NCBI GenBank assembly: GCA_965198495.1
Contig: CBDAPL010000001.1
Location: 1,426,001 to 1,490,000, forward strand
From: RH-AL1 sp965198495
GTDB lineage: Bacteria > Pseudomonadota > Alphaproteobacteria > Rhizobiales > Beijerinckiaceae
Reading direction: 5' to 3'
DNA: 64,000 bases
The first letter of the stretch is position 1; the number at the start of each line of letters is the position of its first letter. The notes under the pieces were generated by a model that made no database searches, had not been told where the DNA came from, and was given only the letters and a program-made list of their open reading frames with translations. The translations under genes were made by a program, and so were the position numbers. This document shows, one piece after another, positions 26,319 to 33,860 of the stretch.

Positions 26319-27008
26319 ATGAAGATCCTTATGGTGTTGACCTCTCACGACCAACTCGGCGCTACAGGCCGCAAGACGGGCTTCTGGCTCGAAGAGCTCG
26401 CCGCACCCTATTACGTGTTCAAGGATGCCGGCGCGGAGGTCGTGCTGGTCTCACCCAAGGGCGGTCAGCCGCCGCTCGATCCCAAGAGCAACGAGCCGTC
26501 CTTCCGGACCGACCTCACGCGCCGCTTCGAGGCTGATCCGGCCGCGAACGACCAGCTCGCCGCCACGCTGCGCCTCGATAGCGTTGCGCAGGCGGACTTC
26601 GACACCGTCTTCTATCCGGGCGGTCACGGTCCGCTGTGGGATCTTGCCGAAGACAAGCAATCGATCAAGCTGATCGAGTCGTTCGTGGCGGCCGGAAAGC
26701 CCATCGCGCTTGTCTGTCACGCGCCGGGCGCGCTCCGCCATGTCACGACACCGGACGGCACGCCGCTTGTCGCGGGCAAGAAGGTCACGGGATTCACCAA
26801 CAGCGAGGAGGAAGGCGTCGGCCTGACCAAGATCGTGCCGTTCCTCGTCGAGGACGAACTCAAGGCCAAGGGCGGCGTCTACTCCAGAGGCGACGACTGG
26901 GCACCTTATGTCGTCAGCGACGGCCTCCTCATCACGGGCCAGAACCCCGCCTCGTCAAGCCGGGCGGCGGAAGTCCTGATCGAGCAGATCGGCAAGACGG
27001 CGGCCTGA
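26319..27008 (+). CDS. DJ-1/PfpI-family protein, Hsp31/glyoxalase III-like
   Basis: A 229-aa class I glutamine-amidotransferase-fold protein. The nucleophile elbow is ALVCHAPGAL (Cys about residue 136) and the opposing loop is FYPGGHGPLWDL. GRKTGFWLEELAAPYYVFKD at the N-terminus is typical of the Hsp31-like branch, which converts methylglyoxal to D-lactate. AAAGGAGAA before the ATG is a strong site. Pairing with a NemR-like repressor fits an electrophile-detoxification role, but glyoxalase activity is inferred. Confidence 0.87.
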   Translation: MKILMVLTSHDQLGATGRKTGFWLEELAAPYYVFKDAGAEVVLVSPKGGQPPLDPKSNEPSFRTDLTRRFEADPAANDQLAATLRLDSVAQADFDTVFYPGGHGPLWDLAEDKQSIKLIESFVAAGKPIALVCHAPGALRHVTTPDGTPLVAGKKVTGFTNSEEEGVGLTKIVPFLVEDELKAKGGVYSRGDDWAPYVVSDGLLITGQNPASSSRAAEVLIEQIGKTAA

Positions 27009-27020
27009 ATGGACCGGCGT

Positions 27021-27179
27021 CGCGGGCGGCATCCGCCGCTCCCGCGACGTGCGCCAGAGGGGCCGCTAAGAACCCAACGAGCGGCTCATGCCGCCTCATT
27101 GCGGGGCTCCCGAAGCGAGAACCCGGAATTGGTGTTACTCGCGTCTTCCGTTTGACCGACGCTCGCCGGTTCCGGGTTC
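27021..27179. repeat. Inverted repeats between convergent DJ-1 and trmJ genes
   Basis: A G+C hairpin at 27021-27046 (CGCGGG…CCCGCG) follows the DJ-1 stop. Further on, GAACCCGGAA (27119-27128) and TTCCGGGTTC (27170-27179) form a perfect 10-bp inverted repeat with a 41-nt loop. The second resembles dispersed palindromic elements of Rhizobiales genomes and may also act as a bidirectional terminator. Confidence 0.5.
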
Positions 27180-27205
27180 GCCTTCGGCGCCCCGGAATGA
27201 CGCCC

Positions 27206-28036
27206 CTACCTTTCGGCAGCGCCATTTCCGCTGTCGACGATTTCCCCTTTCGCCCCCTCCTGCCGCTGCCCCTCCACCAGCCGCACGAAGGCGCCGCGCA
27301 GGGTGCGCACGTCCTGCTCGCTCATCGCCAGGCGGTGGAAGATGTTGCGCAGGTTGCGGCGCATCACAGGGCCCTTGCCTTCGGGGCGGAAGAAGCCGGC
27401 CTTGGCGAGCTCGCCTTCCAGGTAGGCGAAGAAGGAGAGCACCATCTCGCGCGGCGCCGCCGGGCCACGCTCGCCGAGATCGAACGGCACGGCCGCGTCC
27501 GATGCCTTCATCCACTCGTAGCCCATCAGCAGCACGGCCTGGGCGAGGTTGAGCGAGGAATAGGCCGGGTTGACCGGGAACGTCACCACGGCGTCGGCCA
27601 GCGCCACGTCGTCGTTGTCGAGGCCGGTGCGCTCCGGCCCGAACAGGATGCCGTGGCGCTCGCCGGCAGCCGTACGCGCCGCCGTCTCCGGCATGGCTTG
27701 CGCGGGGAAGGCGACGCGCTTGGTCTGGTCGCGCCCGCGCGCCGTGGTCGCCCAGACGAAATTGAGATCGGCCACCGCCGCCGCGACCGTGTCGTAGAGC
27801 TTGATGCGCTCCAGCAGATGGACCGCGCCGGCGGCGGCGGCCTCGGCGGTCTCATCGTAGGGGCCGGGCGGCGGCCAGCCGCCGCGTGGCGCGACGAGGC
27901 GCAGGTCGCAGAGGCCGAAGTTCGCCATGGCCCTGGCGCACATGCCGACGTTCACGGCGAGCTGCGGGCGCACGAGGATGATGACGGGCCCGCCCTCGAT
28001 CGACGTCTTCGTGCGGTCCGTGCCGGCGCCGGTCAA
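27206..28036 (-). CDS. trmJ: tRNA/rRNA 2'-O-methyltransferase of the TrmJ (SPOUT) type
   Basis: A SpoU/TrmH-fold methyltransferase of about 276 aa. The opening GGPVIILVRPQLAVNVGMCARAMANFGLCDL, the middle GILFGPERTGLDNDDVALAD and the knot motif VNPAYSSLNLAQAV mark TrmJ, which methylates position 32 of tRNA anticodon loops. The start is unclear: TTG at 28036 gives the family-like N-terminus, whereas an in-frame start at 28198 would add 54 poor residues and overlap the toxin gene. Confidence 0.82.
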   Translation of the reverse strand: MTGAGTDRTKTSIEGGPVIILVRPQLAVNVGMCARAMANFGLCDLRLVAPRGGWPPPGPYDETAEAAAAGAVHLLERIKLYDTVAAAVADLNFVWATTARGRDQTKRVAFPAQAMPETAARTAAGERHGILFGPERTGLDNDDVALADAVVTFPVNPAYSSLNLAQAVLLMGYEWMKASDAAVPFDLGERGPAAPREMVLSFFAYLEGELAKAGFFRPEGKGPVMRRNLRNIFHRLAMSEQDVRTLRGAFVRLVEGQRQEGAKGEIVDSGNGAAER

Positions 28037-28142
28037 CCGGACGCTTCTATGCTTTTCTGCGAGAACGCGTAGCGTCCGTTTAGAAATGTCGCGCGCTTCG
28101 CGCGAATAAAGAATATTCGCGCCGACCTGTCGAACGTCAATG

Positions 28143-28424
28143 CTATAGGCCAAGCTCGGTGTGGGTGCCGACAGCGGTAAAGACGATCGTCTCGCCACTG
28201 TCGACGAGTTGGTAGACGAGCAAGTAATCGCCGTGGATGTGGCATTCGCGGCAGTCTTTCCATTTTCTACCGTCGGCGAGAGGGTGGTCCCTGCGTTCCG
28301 GAGGTAAGGGCTTTTCGTTCGCGATCAGCGCTAGCATCACATCTCGAAGATCACCCATATCGTACCGGCCCGTCCTGGCGAGACGCTCCCAATCCTTCTG
28401 AAATCTTCCGGTCTTGTTCGACAT
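28143..28424 (-). CDS. YafQ/RelE-type mRNA interferase toxin
   Basis: A 93-aa protein of the YafQ branch of RelE toxins, which cleave mRNA on the ribosome. Family features are FQKDWERLARTG at the N-terminus, HPLADGRKWKDCRECHIHGD and YLLVYQLVDSGETIVFTAVGTHTEL; the His residues and the C-terminal Thr-His region are where catalytic residues lie. The ATG at 28424 (MSNKTGRF) fits the fold and lies just after the restored end of the antitoxin. A longer frame to 28490 exists. Its antitoxin gene is frameshifted (next entry). Confidence 0.78.
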   Translation of the reverse strand: MSNKTGRFQKDWERLARTGRYDMGDLRDVMLALIANEKPLPPERRDHPLADGRKWKDCRECHIHGDYLLVYQLVDSGETIVFTAVGTHTELGL

Positions 28425-28461
28425 TCGCGGTTGCCGGGCTGCTCGCTTCTCGGCGGCCGGC

Positions 28462-28846
28462 TTAGTCCCCGCTTTCGGCTTCGAGGCCATCGAACACGCG
28501 CTGACGAAAAGCGACCCTTAAGCGTGCGTCCTTCCTCCAGGGCCTTGGCCAGCTCCGCGTTCGGTTGCAACTCGCCTTTGCCAACGGCCGCGCTTTTGCG
28601 GATGGCGGCTTTCACAAGCGCGGCGGCCTCCCTGCCAGGCAAGCCGATCGCGACATGATGCGCTTCATCGTCAGTCCAGCTTACGGTTAAGGAGACGAAC
28701 TGGTCTCCATGCGTACGGATCGCATCGAGAGCCGCCTTCTGTGTCCGATACGAACCTGAGACGCGCGATCTTGCCGGTACGCGGGCCCGACGAACAGATG
28801 CGGGACGCGCGTTGCGCGTAAGGGGCTTTTCGGCTTCGGAACTCAT
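28462..28846 (-). pseudogene. Antitoxin gene of the YafQ-type pair, frameshifted near its 3' end
   Basis: From the ATG at 28846 the frame gives MSSEAEKPLTRNARPASVRR…, a type II antitoxin-like protein with a central region TWx-like DDEAHHVAIGLPGREAAALV. Near 28495 the frame changes: the continuing frame reads RFSSARVRWPRS, but another frame gives FDGLEAESGD and a TAA at 28462, a typical antitoxin ending (RFxSAxxVFDxLEAE). Two missing bases (or one extra) just after RFSSA would explain it. The restored stop precedes the toxin ATG by about 37 nt. The indel could be real or a sequence error. Confidence 0.6.
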
Positions 28847-28869
28847 CGCGGAATCATGGCTCCTGTCGC

Positions 28870-28941
28870 GCAATCTCACAAGTAGCCTGTCTTGCAATCT
28901 CACAAGTAGCCTCTCTTGCAATCTCGCAAGTAGAATGTGCG
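28870..28941. repeat. Tandem array E: three 24-bp units
   Basis: Units GCAATCTCACAAGTAGCCTN… start at 28870, 28894 and 28918; the first two differ by one base and the third is more diverged. The array stands between the divergent antitoxin gene and icd. As 24 is a multiple of 3, the minus-strand frame in front of the antitoxin stays open and reads LLVRLQDR repeatedly. Confidence 0.8.
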
Positions 28942-29097
28942 CGGCTCCTTGGCTGCGACCGCGAGCCTTGATACAGGTTTGACCTTGATATAGGCGACCG
29001 AAAACCTGGGGCTCAAGCGGCGGCCGTCGCTGCTTGAATCCGGCATTTTCCGTGCATGCCTCGCGGTCGCACGCCAATCCTCTGAAGGGTACGAGCA

Positions 29098-30333
29098 ATG
29101 AACAAGATCAAGGTCGCGAACCCGATCGTCGAGCTCGACGGCGACGAGATGACCCGGATCATCTGGCACTACATCCGCGAGAAGCTGATCCTCCAATACC
29201 TCGACGTCGAGCTCGACTACTACGACCTCTCCGTCGAGAATCGCGACGCCACCAACGACCAGGTCACGTTCGATTCCGCGCACGCCATCAAGAAGCACGG
29301 CGTCGGCGTCAAATGCGCGACGATCACGCCCGACGAGGCGCGCGTCGAGGAGTTCAACCTCAAGCACATGTGGCGTTCGCCCAACGGGACGATCCGCAAC
29401 ATCATCGGCGGCGTCATCTTCCGCGAGCCGATCATCTGCCGCAACGTGCCGCGCCTCGTGCCGGGCTGGACGCAGCCGATCGTCATCGGCCGCCACGCCT
29501 ACGGCGACCAGTATCGCGCGACGATGATCCGCATCCCCGGCCCCGGCCGCCTGACGATGAAGTTCGAAGGCACCGACGGGCAGGTCATCGAGAAGGAGGT
29601 GTTCCAGTTCGAGGACGCCGGCGTCTCCATGGCGATGTACAATCTCGACGGCTCGATCCGCGACTTCGCCCGCGCCTCGTTGAACTACGGCCTCTCGCGC
29701 AACTATCCGGTCTATCTCTCGACGAAGAACACGATCCTCAAGAGCTACGACGGGCGCTTCAAGGACATCTTCGAGGAGATCTACAAGGCCGAGTTCAAGG
29801 AGAGGTTCGTCGCCGCCGGCCTGACCTACGAGCACCGGCTGATCGACGACATGGTCGCCTGCGCGATGAAATGGTCGGGCGGCTACGTCTGGGCCTGCAA
29901 GAACTACGACGGCGACGTGCAGTCCGACACGGTCGCGCAGGGCTACGGCTCGCTCGGCCTGATGACCTCGGTGCTGATGACGCCCGACGGGCAGACCGTC
30001 GAGGCCGAGGCGGCGCACGGCACGGTGACGCGACACTACCGCCAGCACCAGGCCGGCAAGCAGACCTCGACCAACTCGATCGCCTCGATCTTCGCCTGGA
30101 CGCGCGGCATCACGCATCGCGCCAAGCTCGACGACAATCCGGAGCTCGCCCGCTTCGCGGAGACGCTCGAGCGCGTCTGCGTCGAGACCGTCGAGTCGGG
30201 CAACATGACGAAGGACCTGGCGCTCCTCGTCGGCGCCGACCAGCGCTGGCTGTCGACCACCGGCTTCCTCGACAAGGTCGACGCCAACCTGCGCGCGGCG
30301 ATGGAAGCGGGGCAATTGGCGGCGGCGCAGTAG
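29098..30333 (+). CDS. icd: Isocitrate dehydrogenase (NADP+)
   Basis: A 411-aa enzyme of the eukaryote-like homodimeric NADP-IDH subfamily used by alphaproteobacteria. Landmarks: VANPIVELDGDEMTRIIW at the start; the substrate Ser/Arg region WRSPNGTIRNIIGG; metal-binding YKAEFKERF and DDMVACAMKWSGGYVWACKNYDGD; the cofactor loop AAHGTVTRHYRQHQ. It oxidatively decarboxylates isocitrate to 2-oxoglutarate in the TCA cycle. Length is normal. Confidence 0.97.
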   Translation: MNKIKVANPIVELDGDEMTRIIWHYIREKLILQYLDVELDYYDLSVENRDATNDQVTFDSAHAIKKHGVGVKCATITPDEARVEEFNLKHMWRSPNGTIRNIIGGVIFREPIICRNVPRLVPGWTQPIVIGRHAYGDQYRATMIRIPGPGRLTMKFEGTDGQVIEKEVFQFEDAGVSMAMYNLDGSIRDFARASLNYGLSRNYPVYLSTKNTILKSYDGRFKDIFEEIYKAEFKERFVAAGLTYEHRLIDDMVACAMKWSGGYVWACKNYDGDVQSDTVAQGYGSLGLMTSVLMTPDGQTVEAEAAHGTVTRHYRQHQAGKQTSTNSIASIFAWTRGITHRAKLDDNPELARFAETLERVCVETVESGNMTKDLALLVGADQRWLSTTGFLDKVDANLRAAMEAGQLAAAQ

Positions 30334-30360
30334 CGATCGCCGCGTACTCGTGAAGCGAAC

Positions 30361-30897
30361 GTGTCGGCTGCTGAACCTTGGCTGCGCTACGCCACCACCG
30401 ATCCACAAGTCCTCGGCTGCCTAGCCTGGATCGGTTTGCTTGTGACGATCGCCGGTTTTTGGATCGCGATCACGCAGCTTCGCAAAGTGAAGAAGGCGTC
30501 CGCGGCCGCAAATGATGCGGTCACGCGCCTCGCCCGCGTCACGCGGGCACAAGAGCATCGCGCGCGTATCATCAGCGCACTCGATCATATGACTTCCGCA
30601 CAGATGTTGATGAGGCAAAATCAGGAAGCGGCGGCGGCGCATCTTTCGGTAAGCTGGAGCGCTCTCGTCGCGGCAAGAGAGCTGACGGACACTCCTTCTG
30701 ACAATGAGCGTATAGAGGAGTATGTTGTGGCAACCCGACAATTGCTGGATGATATCACAGCGCCTGACAACGTCTTGCCTACTGAAATCGATATAGCAAT
30801 TCAACGACACTACGCCATCAGCAGGGTGCTGGATGGTCTTGGTACGATGTCAGCGCGGCTGAATGCTATCTTATCAAACGCTGGAACACTGCCATGA
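30361..30897 (+). CDS. Membrane-anchored helical protein, first gene of a low-GC pair
   Basis: A 178-aa protein of unknown function with a GTG start 27 bp after icd. One transmembrane helix (LAWIGLLVTIAGFWIAITQL, about 22-41) is followed by a long helical cytoplasmic part with coiled-coil character (KKASAAANDAVTRLARVTRA). The 3' two-thirds is clearly poorer in G+C than neighbours, which suggests acquisition. Its stop overlaps the next start by 4 bp (ATGA), so the two proteins are made together. Confidence 0.7.
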   Translation: MSAAEPWLRYATTDPQVLGCLAWIGLLVTIAGFWIAITQLRKVKKASAAANDAVTRLARVTRAQEHRARIISALDHMTSAQMLMRQNQEAAAAHLSVSWSALVAARELTDTPSDNERIEEYVVATRQLLDDITAPDNVLPTEIDIAIQRHYAISRVLDGLGTMSARLNAILSNAGTLP

Positions 30898-31211
30898 ACG
30901 AGCTGAATGAAGTGGCTGAGCTCTTAAGCAAGAAAACTCAGGAAGGTAAACTCGATTGGCGTCTCGAAGGGGAAAGTCGAATTTCGACTAGGCAGGGCAG
31001 TAACATCGTCGAGGTGACGCAGAACAGATCGTCCGCGTACGCGCTTTCGATCCGCAACATGGATGGCATATTGTTGGCGAAAGAGGAATTCAAGCAATTC
31101 GAGTCCGGCGCCTATGGGGCGCTGGACGTGGTTTTTCTCGCCGCCAGACGCGCCTCGCTCGGGGTCGACAAGGCGATCTCCGACGTGAAACAGCGGCTGC
31201 TGCAGCTCTAG
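30894..31211 (+). CDS. Small alpha/beta protein of the LLxKTxxGKLxW type, second gene of the pair
   Basis: A 105-aa protein with VAELLSKKTQEGKLDWRLEG at the N-terminus, then alternating strands and a C-terminal helix (LDVVFLAARRASLGVDKAIS). The opening resembles a widespread class of short accessory proteins of unknown function often found on genomic islands; I base this on pattern only. ATGA overlap with the upstream membrane protein. The role may be sensing or regulation together with that partner, but nothing in the sequence proves it. Confidence 0.65.
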   Translation: MNELNEVAELLSKKTQEGKLDWRLEGESRISTRQGSNIVEVTQNRSSAYALSIRNMDGILLAKEEFKQFESGAYGALDVVFLAARRASLGVDKAISDVKQRLLQL

Positions 31212-31342
31212 CGACCTCAAGCGTGCCTCAAGGGGCCACCCGAGACCCATCGGCAACAGATGCGCACGAAACAGAATGCCCGATTGTAGCCGTGTAATGC
31301 GATATGTATAAGGGCGTCGATTTTGAGTTCGGGGGACTCATC

Positions 31343-31763
31343 ATGGCGGCGCAGGTCATCGACGACAGCTACCGGCCGTCCGAAGACGAGCCGTTCATGA
31401 ACGACCGTCAGCGCGACTACTTTCAGGCGCAAGCTGATCCAGTGGCGCGAGGGCCTGCTCCGCGAAAGCCGCGACACGCTGGCCGCGCTGCAGAGCGAGA
31501 ACGAGAACCATCCCGACATCGCCGATCGCGCCTCCTCCGAGACCGACCGCGCCATCGAGCTGCGCGCCCGCGACCGTCAGCGCAAGCTGATCTCCAAGAT
31601 CGAATCCGCGCTCGGCCGCATCGATGATGGCAGCTACGGTTATTGCGAGGAGACGGGCGAGCCGATCTCGCTGAAGCGCCTCGATGCCCGGCCGATCGCC
31701 ACGCTCTCCGTCGAGGCGCAAGAGCGTCACGAGCGCCGCGAGCGCGTCTACCGCGACGCCTAA
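31343..31763 (+). pseudogene. dksA: RNA polymerase-binding transcription factor DksA, frameshifted
   Basis: From the ATG at 31343 the frame reads MAAQVIDDSYRPSEDEPFMN DRQ…, the normal DksA opening. After YFQAQ near 31425 it loses similarity. The +1 frame continues the family exactly: KLIQWREGLLRESRDTLAAL, DRASSETDRAIELRARDRQR, and the degenerate zinc-finger GSYGYCEETGEPISLKRL, to TAA at 31761-31763. Where relatives have Tyr-Phe-Arg-Arg-Lys, the DNA here has one base too many (TTTCAGGCGCAAG). DksA mediates the ppGpp response at RNA polymerase and is well conserved, so a sequence error is as likely as a true mutation. Confidence 0.85.
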
Positions 31764-31809
31764 GCGGCCCCCCTCATCGAGCGCCTTCGCGCGGCACGGA
31801 GCGGCTATC

Positions 31810-32451
31810 GTGGACATGTACGGCTTCTGGCGTTCGCAGGCGACGTTCCGCGTCAGGGTCGCGCTGAACCTGAAGGGATTGTCCTACAGGGAGATCCCCG
31901 TCGACCTCGACGCCGGTGAGCAGGACGCGCCGGACTTTCGCGCGATCAACGCCATGGGCGGCGTGCCGGCGCTGATGGTCGGCGACGCGCCGCTGACGCA
32001 ATCGCTGGCGATCCTCGAGTACATCGAGGAGACGAACCCAGAGCCGGCGCTGCTGCCGCGCGACCCGCTCGGGCGTGCCCGCGTGCGCGCGCTGGCGGCC
32101 ATCGCGGTGAGCGACACGCACCCGCTCATCGTGCCCCGTGTGAAGAAGTATCTGGCCGCCAACGCCGGTTTCGACGCGGCGCGCTGGAAGGCGTGGCAGA
32201 CCTTCTTCATCGCCGCCGGGCTGCGCGGCTACGAGGCCCGCCTCGCGCACGATGCCGAGACCGGTCCTTTCTGCCATGGCGAGACGCCGACATTCGCCGA
32301 CATCTGCCTCTGCGGCCTCATGGCTAGCGCCAAGACCTTCGGCATCGAGACGGCGGCGATCCCGACCGTCGAGCGGATCGCCGGGCACTGCATGGCGCTC
32401 CCCGCCTTCGAGAAAGCCAAGGCCATCCACCAGGCCGACTACCCGAAGTGA
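31810..32451 (+). CDS. Glutathione S-transferase family, maleylacetoacetate isomerase-like
   Basis: A 213-aa GST. The thioredoxin-like N-terminal domain has YGFWRSQATFRVRVALNLKG, whose opening resembles zeta-class/maleylacetoacetate isomerases (SSCS-like site here replaced by WRSQAT), and the cis-Pro GGVPALMVGDAPLTQS-AILEYIEE block. The C-terminal helical domain contains CHGETPTFADICLCGLM. GTG at 31810 has GGAG 8 nt upstream; ATG at 31816 is the alternative. No tyrosine-catabolism genes are nearby, so the isomerase activity is uncertain. Confidence 0.8.
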   Translation: MDMYGFWRSQATFRVRVALNLKGLSYREIPVDLDAGEQDAPDFRAINAMGGVPALMVGDAPLTQSLAILEYIEETNPEPALLPRDPLGRARVRALAAIAVSDTHPLIVPRVKKYLAANAGFDAARWKAWQTFFIAAGLRGYEARLAHDAETGPFCHGETPTFADICLCGLMASAKTFGIETAAIPTVERIAGHCMALPAFEKAKAIHQADYPK

Positions 32452-32499
32452 TCCGCGCCTGCGTCCATGGCGGACACTGAGAGGGTTCTGGGTCGACCT

Positions 32500-33554
32500 C
32501 TAGCCCGGTCCGCGTCCGAGCAGCTTGGCCATCTCTTCCTCGAGCGACTCGAGCGCGTCGGTCGACTCCGCCGGCTGCGGCGCGGGTTTGGCTGGCTCCG
32601 GGGCCGGCTGCGGCCTCGGCGATGCTGCCGCATCGACCGGCGCCGGCGCGGCCTCGACCACGGCCCCGCTCGCGGCGGGTGCCGGCACTGGCGCCGGCGC
32701 GGCCGCGGGCTGCGGCGTCGTTCGCTGGAGCGGGCGCACCGGGGGACGCGGCGGAAGCGGTTTCAGGAAGGGAGGCGCCGTGCGCGGCGGCGCGGCGGCG
32801 GGCGGTGCCATGGGCGGCGGGCCGCTCGGCTCGGCCGGCGTGGTCGCGGAGAGCTGCGGTTGCTCCTCCGTGCGGGACACGCTGTCGGGAAGGCGGAGCG
32901 GCGGTGGCGCCCGACGTTCCGGCGCGGGTATCGGCCGGCGTGGCGGAAGCGGAAACGTCGGGACACGCGGCGGCGTGGGTTCGACCTGGCCGTTGACGGG
33001 TACGGCGGGACTCGTCGCCTCGGGGTTCGGGACGGCGGCCGCGGCTTTCTCGAACGTAACGGGACTGCCCACGGGAGGCGCCGGCGGGGCGACGGGGAGG
33101 GGCATCGGCAACATCGGCTCGTCCGCCGGCGCGGCGGCGGCGGCAAGTCAGGCAGGCGCGTCTCGCCGCGCTCCACGGCCGGGGGCGCCGGGATGCGTCC
33201 GTCGCCGCCCGGCATGCCGATCCCGGCGTCCTTCTCGCGACGTCCGTCGCGGAAATCGCGTGCCTCGACCCTGACGATCTCGGACTCGATCAGGATATCG
33301 TTGGGGCCGCCGATCATGATGAGGTGTTCGGTGTTGTCGCGCCGCACGATGATGAGCTGACGCTGCCGATCGAGATCGAAGGCATCGACGATGCCCAGAC
33401 GCGCCTGACGCGCTCTCCCGCCCGGCATGCGGAGGCGGCCGCCAAACAGCATCCGGACGATGATGAGGACCAGGAGAGCGGCGACGAGGAAGGCGACGAG
33501 CGCCAGGACGATCATCGCGGCTTTGCTGCCCATGATAGTTTCGATCTGCGACAT
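32500..33554 (-). pseudogene. FliO-like membrane protein with Pro-rich tail, frameshifted
   Basis: The N-terminal frame has one transmembrane helix (MIVLALVAFLVAALLVLIIV) and a FliO-type cytoplasmic domain with LGIVDAFDLDRQRQLIIVRR and DNTEHLIMIGGPNDILIES. After GETRLPDLPPPP near 33135 this frame turns Arg-rich, whereas the neighbouring frame continues as a Pro/Ala-rich tail (EPMLPMPLPVAPPAPPVG) and ends with an acidic helix ESLEEEMAKLLG. One missing base in a CCG-rich run restores a single protein of about 351 aa. FliO helps assemble flagellar export gates; this relative sits divergent from cckA. No other flagellar genes are in view. Confidence 0.65.
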
Positions 33555-33623
33555 GATCGCCTGTAACTGAGAACTCGAGACGGACTTTTGTATCACGGCG
33601 CGTAACCCGAAGCGCGCGCAAGG

Positions 33624-33639
33624 TTAATGGATGGTTAAC
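33624..33639. promoter_or_regulatory. CtrA-type binding site upstream of cckA
   Basis: TTAATGGATGGTTAAC is a perfect TTAA-N7-TTAAC full site, the consensus of the cell-cycle regulator CtrA. It lies in the divergent region between the FliO-like gene (85 bp away) and cckA (about 220 bp away), so it could control either. Confidence 0.65.
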
Positions 33640-33860
33640 GGGCAAAGCGGCAAGATGGTTTATGGTGAGGCCGGCGGCCGAATCGCTCGGTCGCGCCGAC
33701 GGACGGCTGCGATCAAGCCGTCGCGGCCTTCGTCCCCATCGGTCCTCGCGCCGGGAGTTGCCAAAGTGGAGTCCAGCCGACATGGTTGCCGACAGCGAAG
33801 GCATCGCCGGGAGGCTGGCCGACCGGCTCGTCCCGAGCGACAGGCAGCGGGCATCCCTGC

